Assembly: GCA_024349245.1 (NCBI GenBank)
Contig: JALDNG010000092.1
Coordinates: 375,001 to 439,000, forward strand
Length of the DNA stretch: 64,000 nucleotides
Reading direction: 5' to 3'
From: Neodontobutis hainanensis
Taxonomy: Eukaryota > Chordata > Actinopteri > Gobiiformes > Odontobutidae
The first letter of the stretch is position 1. Each line of letters begins with the position of its first letter. This document shows, one piece after another, positions 56,511-64,000 of this stretch. The position numbers and the translations under genes are program-made. The notes under the pieces are model-generated. The model saw nothing but the letters and a program-made list of their open reading frames with translations. It made no database searches and was not told the origin of the DNA.

Positions 56511-58804
56511 AATTCAATTCAATTCAAACTTTATTAGGGACACAGAGCATCTGGTCTATAGAAATAAAATATTACAGATAATTATAACAGAAAAAAAAAA
56601 ATAACAAGTACATTATAAATTAAGGCAGGATCGGCAGTGTCTTCACGTTCTAGATGAAAATCTCACAGTGATACTATCTGGACAGACCAGGGCTTGAATT
56701 ATATAATTAGACAATATTATTAATCTGCACATTAAAGAATAAATACAGAAGTGTATAACGCTGCAGAAGCTCTTACACCACAAATTACCAACATTTCACT
56801 TGCACTACATCGTCCTGGGACCTTCAATAGCATCCTTTTAGCATCCATTGTAGGCAACAGACAGTTTTTGCATGGACTTCTTCTTGTAGCTACACCACAA
56901 GTGCGCAGTATACAACAGGCAGCAGAAATATCTAAAAAGTACAGTTTTAACATTGGCAGAGCACATGCTGAACTTACGGACGAGCTTGTTTTCTGCCCAT
57001 TTAACTTGCATTGCTGCCTAAACATGTTTCTGTCATGTTTCTGTCTGAGAGATCACAAGTTACATCATGTCAAAGATATTTAATCTCATTTGTGGCTTAT
57101 AGAACATTTCCACACAGATAGATTAGAAATACAAGAAATAAAAGTTTTAGATTCTCTTTTGTTTTTACAATTATGATGTGGCTTTCAACAAAAGTATACT
57201 TAATGTAGACATTTAAAAGCTGCTGAAGGCCTGCACTATATGGGCACCAAGTCGTCTGCATACGTCAGATGATTACACAGAAAATATCCAACAATACAAC
57301 CAGTTTTACACTCATTCAGCTGAACAGACAAGTCACCAATATAAATATTAAACAACAGAGGGGACAATATTCCACCCTGGCAAACTCCATTACAGACCCT
57401 GAATGATTCAGAGATAAAGTCACCCCATTTTACCTGCATGGTCTGGAAGGAATACCAGAAAATAAGTATTCTCAGTAGGTATCCAGGGACACCATGCTTT
57501 GACAGTTTTATAAACAATTTTTTATGATTTATCCGATCAAATGCTTTAGATGCATCCATGAAGCACATGAATATAGTGGAACTCTGAGAGTTACATTTAT
57601 ACAGTATTTCCTTTAGCGCAAAAATACACATGTCAGTGCCATGTCCTTTCTTAAAGCCAAACTGTACACTATTTGTAGTGTACAAATATGTGTAACCAAA
57701 TAAAAAGTACTTTTCAAGGACTGCAGGTGGTGGTCAAATGCAGGCAGAGTCAGATTAAAGCTTTGCCACTACTTTTTATTATATACATAAAATATAACAA
57801 AAATGGTCCTAGGTGCCCCTGCCCTCGTCTATTTATTAAAAAGGACCCGCGTTCACTTCAATAATTAAAATACCAAAAGGGTGGAGCCGGCCACAGGTGC
57901 CAGGTGAGGTAATGGTGGGTAGTGACTGGCACTCACTATGCCTCGTGATAGGCACACACACAAAATAATCATACAAGAAAACTCAAACATGCGATAAGTG
58001 AGAATCGTGCAAAAATACCACAACACACAGGGAGTGAAGAGGATGAAGTGAGACGCTCAATTACCACCCCCACCTTTACGGGCAACTACGCTCGACTGGA
58101 CCCAGAGGAAAAAACAAAAAATACAAACAGTATTAAAATAGCAGCATTCCACACTAAAAAGGGGGACTAAACAGAGACTACTAAAGAATACAAATAAACT
58201 AAACAAGAATAGACATAAACTAAAGACAAACACTATAAATAAAAGAATAACTCAAACGAAACATAAAAAACCCAAACAAAGCAGCAGTGGTCGTGGAGTT
58301 TAAAACCGCAGCTAGATGGAGACTATGATGTCCCTGGCCCATCAATTGTATGAAAACTCTAGCAGCAAACCTTCACGTGTCTGTAAAAAGGAACAGACAA
58401 CAGGAAGGGTAGCAAAAACAACCACTTATGCAATTAAAAACAACAACGCTCACCTACCAGGCTTCACGGCCCAGCAACCTAACCTAACCCAGCACCCTGT
58501 CTGTAACGTTCATATTCCGGCAATACTAATGGGCAAGGCGAAAGTGTGCAATAGCGCATGCGCGAGCCGGCGCTACATAATACAGTGGCCGTATGTACCA
58601 GCCACCGGTTACATATGGTTCATATCTATTTAAACGAATCCTTTCAAACATCTTTGGCAATGAGCTGGCTAATGCAACAAGCCGATAGTTGTTAATATCG
58701 CTAACTTTCCCCGTTTTATCTTTGATCACAGAGACCAAGACAATTGACTGAAGAGAGTCCGGCAGAAGGCCATGAACCAGAAACCCTGTAAAGCAGATTG
58801 CCAG
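56511..58804 (-). pseudogene. LINE inserted in the Tc1 terminal repeat, 5'-truncated, split by a solo LTR
   Basis: The 3' end, on the minus strand, is ctaataaagtttgaattgaa with repeated attga at 56511-56535. The RT begins directly at the Tc1 junction (LAICFTGFLVHGLLPDSLQS, then NNYRLVALASSLPKMFERI). It is interrupted at NRYEPY by the LTR and resumes at about 57690 with VQFGFKKGHGTDMCIF, CFMDASKAFDRINHKKLF and VCQGGILSPLLFNIYIGDL. The catalytic box is YADDL. The C-terminal domain (SSVSSACALPMLKLYFLDI and onwards) lies in a shifted frame at 57025-56732. The catalytic Asp residues are conserved. The clade is not L2 and is unresolved. Confidence 0.8.
57691..58613 (-). mobile_element. Solo LTR (923 bp) inside the LINE
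   Basis: Starts TGTAACC and ends GGTTACA, a perfect 7-bp terminal inverted repeat with TG...CA borders. It is flanked by an exact 4-bp duplication tatg (57687-57690 and 58614-58617). Removing it joins the LINE reverse transcriptase reading. On the minus strand an AATAAA (complement near 57830) precedes the 3' end by about 140 bases, which favours minus orientation. No internal retroelement genes remain. Confidence 0.88.
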
Positions 58805-59240
58805 AAGAGTCAAAAAGATAAGAATTGTGTCGATACATCTGGTTGTAGGCAAGGCTATAAGTTGGACAGTGTCTCAGCAACCTTGTCAAGGCTCTGGGCA
58901 ACTTTTTCAGCTTTCTTCAGATCTAATAAAATGCAAAGAAGTTTAAAAACGAAACAAAAGACTTTAAACTTACCTGAACAAAATCTAGTTCATGTTTATA
59001 CCTGCTCGCTGGAACTCTAAATTTGAAATGGTAGACAGACTCTGGAAACAGCAAACAACCGTAGGTGCAGTTTTGGCCAAAAAAACTGAAAAAATGTCAT
59101 TTGATACCTAAAGATTCTGACATGAAAACTCTGGAAACAGTTAGAGAAGTTCTTAGCAGTCTTTTAGCAGTCTCGCAAATGCCTTCATCTGTGAGACTGT
59201 TTCTGTTTAGAAAAAGCAGAGGAGGAAAGCCATCTTTCAT

Positions 59241-60430
59241 GTAAAATGAAGGACAGAATTAGATCTGACAAAGGTATGATGGGATAATAATAAATACTAT
59301 CCTTAACAACACTACTTTACTGGACCCAAGGTAAAGACACTTTTGTTTCCATGGATGAGGAGGTAGAAGCCAGTCTTTTATAAAAGTATAACAACTTTCC
59401 CTGAACCTTAAGAGCCAAAAAACAGGTTCTAAAGTTAGAACTAGAACAGCCGCAGGAAGTAGAAGGGCCACAATAAAAAGTGAAAAGGTGGAGTCCGGAG
59501 GAGAAATAAGTGTAGCTTTTCAGAAAGAGAAACAAGTCTTTTGTTTTTTCCATTCCAGCCTGAAGCAGTGCCTCAGAAAGTCTTTAGCACTGGAGGTATT
59601 ATCTGCAGTCCTAGGCACATTAGGCTGACAGAGGAACATGTCAACATGGTTGTATTCCTTGGTAGAAAGGTGTTCACTGTTTTATTTGATTGTGTTTTAT
59701 AAATCTAAGCAGAGTCTCTTTTTTAGTTCAAAACATTTAAGTTAAACACCTGTGAAATTTTTGTTCTCTCAAAAAAGTAAAAATAACTGATGGTTAGTAA
59801 TGTTTGCTTTTGGTCACTGCACTACATTATTCTTTAACACAGTTTTCCTTTAATAATGAATAATATACACAAACAAAGCCTCACAATTGTAAATATACAT
59901 TATTGTATTTTGTTTATTTGAATAACATTAATTTAATTAAAAGGTAAAAGGCTGGTGGCATGAAATTGGCCAAAGAGCAAATACAGTTTCAAGCTGATGC
60001 CGTGGTATTGTTCTAGTATCAGTATCGTGATATTTTGGGCAGGTATCGTATCAAAGACATATTTTTGGTAACGTGACAACACTAGACCAAACGCTGGAGT
60101 AGGACGATGTAGATGTTTAAGAAGATGGCAGGAGCTGTTGTTGCCTCGACTCTTAGTGAAGTTCAAGTTAAAGAAGCATGAAGTCCGCTGAAAGAAAAGT
60201 GGTGAGTTTATCTTGTTGGATGGGAATAGACTCAACTCAGAAATAGGGCTTCAATAGAAAACCCTTTCGGTTCAGGGGTAAAATAATTCTAAATATTAAT
60301 TAATGTATGTGTATTTTATGTACAATACATTATTATTGTTTTCCATGGTTATTTAAGTCTGTTCACATAATTTAAGTAACTATTCCTGTTACCATAAACT
60401 GAAGAGATGGGTTAAAATTGTTGACTTTAT
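59241..60430. other. No recognisable gene; possible 3' UTR of the ITIM-tail gene next to 60430
   Basis: Non-coding. The part adjoining 60430 should be the 3' untranslated region of the minus-strand gene. No element protein was recognised. Confidence 0.35.
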
Positions 60431-60586
60431 CTATGACCAGTGCTTAATTGAGCTGGACTTATTTTTTTGTTTGTTTGGTTTGTTGACGTTGGAGTAAAGT
60501 TGACTGGGACCAGAGCCGGCTGCAGAGGCCCTCACAGAGCTGTAGATCACAGTGTCGTAATTATCTTTGCACTGAACCGGAAAAAT
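60431..60586 (-). CDS. Last coding exon of a putative ITIM-bearing immune receptor
   Basis: After acceptor gttttctgtag an open reading of 51 codons ends in TAG at 60433-60431. It encodes a cytoplasmic-tail-like sequence with a canonical inhibitory tyrosine motif, YDTVIYSSVR (VxYxxV), and a second tyrosine motif, SQLYSNV. It then runs into a basic, lysine- and asparagine-rich end. Such tails recruit SHP-type phosphatases in inhibitory receptors. In fish they occur in CD300-like, NITR, SLAM-like and related immunoglobulin-superfamily molecules. With the exon at 60666-60719 it shares the DTVIYSS core, as expected for tandem ITIM exons. The transmembrane and extracellular exons were not found and should lie above 60720, possibly beyond the L2 copy and the window end. 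The family is inferred from the tail only. Confidence 0.65.
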   Translation of the reverse strand: MFPVQCKDNYDTVIYSSVRASAAGSGPSQLYSNVNKPNKQKNKSSSIKHWS

Positions 60587-60665
60587 CTACAGAAAACACA
60601 AACAAATGTAAATAAATATCTGTTCAAGTGTGATGTAAATAAATCTGATTCTTTTTATGACTCAC

Positions 60666-60719
60666 ATTACTGTTGGAGATAGAAATGGAGGAGTAGATGA
60701 CAGTGTCTTTAGGATCAGC
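60666..60719 (-). CDS. Penultimate exon with an ITIM, same putative receptor
   Basis: A 54-base exon between acceptor ttctttgctgtag and donor gtgagtcat encodes ADPKDTVIYSSISISNSN in frame with the following exon (phase 0 at both ends). The motif VIYSSI fits the ITIM consensus. The intron to the last exon is only 79 bases, typical of compact fish genes. Size, phase and motif repetition support real exons rather than chance. Which receptor family is undetermined. Confidence 0.65.
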
Positions 60720-61496
60720 CTACAGCAAAGAACACATGAGAAAATAAAGGGTGAACTGCTTATATTGAGGAACAACAGTGCTCTGTTCTGTTTCTGACTT
60801 TTCTCTTCACATGTGTACTTTCTCAGGTATATAACATTTGTGAAAATACAGAGGTTCATTGGTAAAATGTAGAAGTTCCTAACAGCCCTAAAGAGTCTGT
60901 TAAATGCATTTATAGCCATTAAACACACATGAACATGGTCCACTCTGACTCTGCTCCAACCTTAGGATTTGGTCTGACTCTGAACTGACCCAGGATCTGG
61001 TCTGACTCTGGAGGTGGAGTTATAGACCTCTCTGATGAAGACTCAGACCATCACAGTTTATTTGGGTTTGAGTCTGTCCTTCCACCTAAAATCAGATCAA
61101 ATTTAGCTCCAGCTCAGCCCCTCTCGTCTTACTCGAGTGTCACAGACATACGGCTGGTGGTCAGGGGTCAGAGGAGACCTTGAAGTCCATCATGCAACTA
61201 ATGAGTCTTGTTGCCACAGAGTGTTTGTTCTGGAAAAACTATAACTATGTAATAAGTCTAATTAAAGAACACTTCAGGTTCAGATCAGGGTGTGCCTCCA
61301 GATGTCGCTGTTGTTACTCTTGTCGTTGCCATGAACACAAATGTTGGGACACCAGAGTGAACTCAAATTCATGGAGCTGAGGTAGAGCTGTAAGCCCCTT
61401 TTTTGCCTTTTGTACGCTCTCCCTATTCCATTATTACAATAATTACTGGTTCAGTTAATACAGTCTATGAACATGACTTCTGTGAATCAAGAGGCG
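60720..61496. other. Putative upstream intron of the ITIM-tail gene
   Basis: No transmembrane exon was recognised here. A weak exon-like piece on the minus strand reads HQPYVCDTR before a gtaaga donor (about 61165-61130), but it is followed upstream by a stop in the same frame and is not called. Several tcagaccagatcc/gtcagagtgg-type words repeat irregularly around 60950-61010. Confidence 0.3.
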
Positions 61497-64000
61497 AGGC
61501 GAGGCAATTTTATTTATATAGAACAATTCATGCACTGGGTAACTCAAAGTGCTTTACAGAAATAAAAGACAATTTATTTAGAAACATAAGAAAAATTAAA
61601 AGCATTATAAAAGAAGAAGAGCGCAGAAAAAAACAAACATTTTAAGTTGTGGTGTAGGCGGAGCTGAAAAGGAAGGTTTTTAACCTCCCTTTGAACATTG
61701 TTAAAGTTGAGGCTTGTTTTACTTCATCTGGGAGGTTGTTCCAGGTTTTTGCTGCATGAAACTTAAACGCTGCTTCACCCTGTTTAGTACTAACTCTGGG
61801 CACGAGCAGAAGCCTGTCCCAGATGTTCTCAGAGTCCGAGGAGGCTCATAAGCTACTAGCATTTCAGAAATATATTCTGGTGCTAAACCATTTACAGACT
61901 TGTAAACCAACAGTGCTGTTTTAAAGTCTCTTCTCTGAGCAACAGGAAGCCAGTGCAGAGATTTTAAAACTGGACTGATGTGGTTGTATTTCCTGGTGTT
62001 AGTTAGAACCCGAGCAGCAGCGTTCTGAATAAGCTGAAGCTGTCTTAACCCTCGTTTTGAGAGACCAGTGAGCAGGCCGTTACAGTAATCTAACCTGCTG
62101 GAGATAAAAGCATGGATAAGTTTCTCTAAGTCTGGTTTAGACATCATCCCTTTGACTCTGGAAATGTTTTTAAGGTGATAAAATGCAGATGATGTAATTG
62201 ACTTAATGTGACTCTGGAAATTTAAGTCTGAGTCCATGATGACTCCTAGATTTCTAACCTGGTTTTTAAATTTTAGAGAAAGAGACTCGAGGTGACTGCT
62301 GACACTTTCTCTTTGTTTCTGTGGTCCAAAGATGATTATTTCAGTCTTGTTTCTGTTCAGTTGGAGAAAATTATTTTGCATCCACACATCAGTCTGTTCG
62401 ATGCAGTGACACAGTGAATGGATCGGTCCATTTTCACCTGCTGTGAGTGAAATGTAAAGCTGAGTGTCATCTGCATAATTATGGTAGGATACGCCACAGC
62501 TGTGTATTAACTGGTCTAAAGGAAGCATGTAGAGATTGAATAATAGAGGTCCCAAGATAGACCCCTGTGGAACCCCACATGTCAGGGCCAATCGGTCTGA
62601 TACACAGTTTCCAACCGAAACAAAGTACTTCCTGTCTTCAAGATAGGACTGAAACCATTTAAGAGCAGTTCCAGAGATACCTATCCATTCCTCTAATCTT
62701 TGTGACAAGATTTCATGGTCCACTGTATCAAAGCAGCACTCAAGTCCAACAGAACTAAGACAGAGACTTTGCCCGCGTCAGTGTTCAGACGGATGTCATT
62801 TGTGATTTTGATAAGTGCAGTCTCAGTCTGTGATGGGCCTGAATCCTGACTGAAAAGGATCAAAGCAGTTGTTAAGCAATAGAAAGTCATTAAGTTGCTG
62901 ATATACAACTTTTTCGATGACTTTCCCTAAAAATGGCAGGTTTGATATGGGCCGATAGTTGTTGAGCACTGTAGCATCAAGACTGCTCTTCTTTAGGAGA
63001 GGCTTGATGACAGCAGTTTTTAAGGCCATTGGAAAAGTTCCAGACTGTAAGGAATTATTGACTATATTAGTGAGTTGTGGTAACAAACTACTTAGTACTG
63101 ATTTTAGAAATCTAGTGGGTAGATGAACTCAGGCTGGAGACAGTTTTTTTTAATTGTTCTGTCATTAATGGGTGTAACATGTGTAAACTCAGCCAAAGGT
63201 CTCCTATGTGGCTGCAGTGTTGTTGTATGCCCTTTGGACTGTATCACGTGTTTAATGCCTTGAACCTTGTCGTTAAAAAACAATGCAAACTCATTGCATT
63301 TAGTGTTGGAAACTAATTCTGTAGGAAATGGAGCTGGAGGGTTTGTTAATCTGCTCACTGTAGCAAACAAGACACGTGAGTTGTTACTGCTGTTGTTGAT
63401 GATCTCTGAGAAGAATATTTCTCTTGCTTTTTTCAAAGTTTGATTGAAAACATGCAGATTTTCTTTGTATACCTCATAATGAATTAAGAGTTTAAATTTA
63501 CGGCATTTTCTTTTGGCTTTTCGGCATTCCCTTTTCTGTGCCCTGACAGAAGGAGCATTGCTCCACAAAGCCTTCTGCCGCTTCATCACTTTAACCTTAA
63601 CAGGAGCAATGGCGTCCATAACATTTAAAACACCTGAAGTATAACAATTCATTAAATCATCAACTTGACCTGATGAGGCATTTTCAAACCTGATTGCCTC
63701 CATAAACTGTGTCCTGGTGTTATCATTAATGTGTCTCTTCTGAACAACTGTAGGTCCAGCAGCAAGTTTTTGGAATCATGGACAGATGGAAAAAGACACA
63801 AGAATGATCAGACAGAGCAACATCAATCACAGTGACATCTGAAATATGAACACCCTTAGTAATGATGACCAGGTCCAGAGTGTGACCTCTGTTTTGAGTC
63901 GGCTCATTAACATGCTGACAAAGACCAAAAGTATCAAGAACAGTAGAAAGTTCTTTGGCATTCCTGTCAGAAACATTATCCACATGCACATTAAAATCAC
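61497..64000 (-). pseudogene. L2-type LINE copy, running off the window end
   Basis: The 3' end on the minus strand is ttctatataaataaaattgc followed by a ctcgc-type microsatellite (61485-61500). The RT C-terminal two thirds form one 334-codon frame (62723-61719): GVPQGSILGPLLFNLYM, YADDTQLYISL, FISSRLDYCNGLLTGLSKRG and HISPVLKSLHWLPV. Upstream, pieces in other frames give LDLSAA, IVNNSLQSGTFPMALKTAVI, NNYRPISNLPFLGKVIEKVV, the linker KAKRKCRKFKLLIHYEVYKE and the end of the endonuclease (63989-63726, THNRGHTLDL-like with SDHSCVFFHL). Frame breaks lie at about 62735 (one base missing relative to the other copy), about 62826, about 63115 and about 63710. The 5' part lies outside the window. Confidence 0.92.

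Larger units (their letters stand above)
55332..58850 (-). pseudogene. Tc1-like element inserted in the hAT relic, itself split by a LINE
   Basis: The left terminus tacagtcaggtccataaata starts at the TA at 55331 and continues ttgggacaccgacacaattc. The minus strand of 56054-55794 encodes the catalytic part of the transposase (MAWACLAANGTGSLVFID, then a decayed NSFLREV). The right terminal repeat reads accattgtggtggtgtatac up to about 56510. Its continuation (gagtcaaaaagataagaatt, then gtgtcgat) is found only at 58807-58835, after a LINE. A TA-containing ttgtagg closes the element near 58850. The transposase has several frame breaks, and the outermost 15 or so bases of the right end are lost. 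Confidence 0.8.
55212..59240 (+). pseudogene. hAT (ZBED-like) transposase relic split by nested insertions
   Basis: The left part, 55212-55330, encodes SKIAAITTDNALNNKK and CFGHNL with one stop between. This is the second-aspartate region and CxxH-type motif of hAT transposases. The sequence resumes at about 58850 with SVSATLSRLWATFSAFFRS, QRSLKTKQKTLNLPE and NLVH. In other frames come WNSKFEMVDRLWKQQ, VGAVLAKK and KTLETVREVLSSL, up to about 59240. These are consecutive parts of one transposase, separated by 3.5 kb of younger elements. Frameshifts are numerous and the N-terminal BED finger and C-terminal dimerisation domain were not found. It is the oldest layer of the nest. Confidence 0.75.

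Noticed and set aside
61125..61180. Immunoglobulin-domain exon of the ITIM-tail gene (HQPYVCDTR before a gtaaga donor)
   Set aside because: The same frame has a stop shortly upstream and no conserved immunoglobulin tryptophan or first cysteine is visible; the evidence is too thin.

Overview
The window looks like a piece of a ray-finned fish genome, probably a percomorph teleost. Coding information is sparse and split by GT-AG introns. The repeats are typically piscine: Tc1/mariner, hAT, L2-like and RTE-like LINEs, a chromodomain Ty3/gypsy element, tRNA-headed SINEs and long CA-rich satellite. The one host gene I can name is nfyb (NF-YB, the histone-fold subunit of the CCAAT-binding factor NF-Y). 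It lies on the minus strand, and its six coding exons between 38589 and 32306 read through to a 201-residue protein. The species is not identifiable from this sequence.

Layout. At 1-6.9 kb there is mostly unannotatable DNA, a candidate minus-strand signal-peptide exon at 1380-1422 with a GC-rich promoter-like flank, and a short inverted-repeat element. At 6.9-10.4 kb there are two LINE relics, a 21-bp minisatellite and a SINE. At 12.8-16.3 kb there is a 3.5-kb CA-rich satellite with an 85-bp higher-order period. At 16.5-31 kb lie a LINE relic, Tc1 relics, SINE fragments, a 267-aa hAT transposase remnant, an RTE endonuclease remnant, a (TA)n-cored palindrome and a second, longer copy of the inverted-repeat family. 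At 32.3-40.1 kb is nfyb with its CpG-rich promoter, which carries an inverted CCAAT box, a YY1-like site and a strong CTCF-type motif. At 40.5-44.3 kb there are a SINE, an L2 fragment and a dispersed repeat also found in an nfyb intron. At 44.35-49.77 kb is a complete-length but broken Ty3/gypsy chromovirus with two nearly identical LTRs. At 50.1-52.5 kb an L2 copy carries a solo LTR. At 55.2-59.2 kb is a four-layer nest: hAT, then Tc1, then a LINE, then a solo LTR. At 60.4-60.7 kb are two minus-strand exons encoding a cytoplasmic tail with ITIM-type tyrosine motifs, probably the 3' end of an inhibitory immune receptor gene. At 61.5-64 kb a minus-strand L2 copy runs off the window.

How it fits together. 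Only nfyb and the ITIM-tail gene, and possibly the signal-peptide exon, look like host coding sequence. nfyb intron 6 holds a nonautonomous Sleeping Beauty-like Tc1 copy and its intron 4 holds a dispersed repeat, but no exon appears disrupted. The nested insertions at 55-59 kb give a readable relative chronology of four element classes. The gypsy element appears to be the youngest insertion because its LTRs differ mainly by tandem-repeat length.
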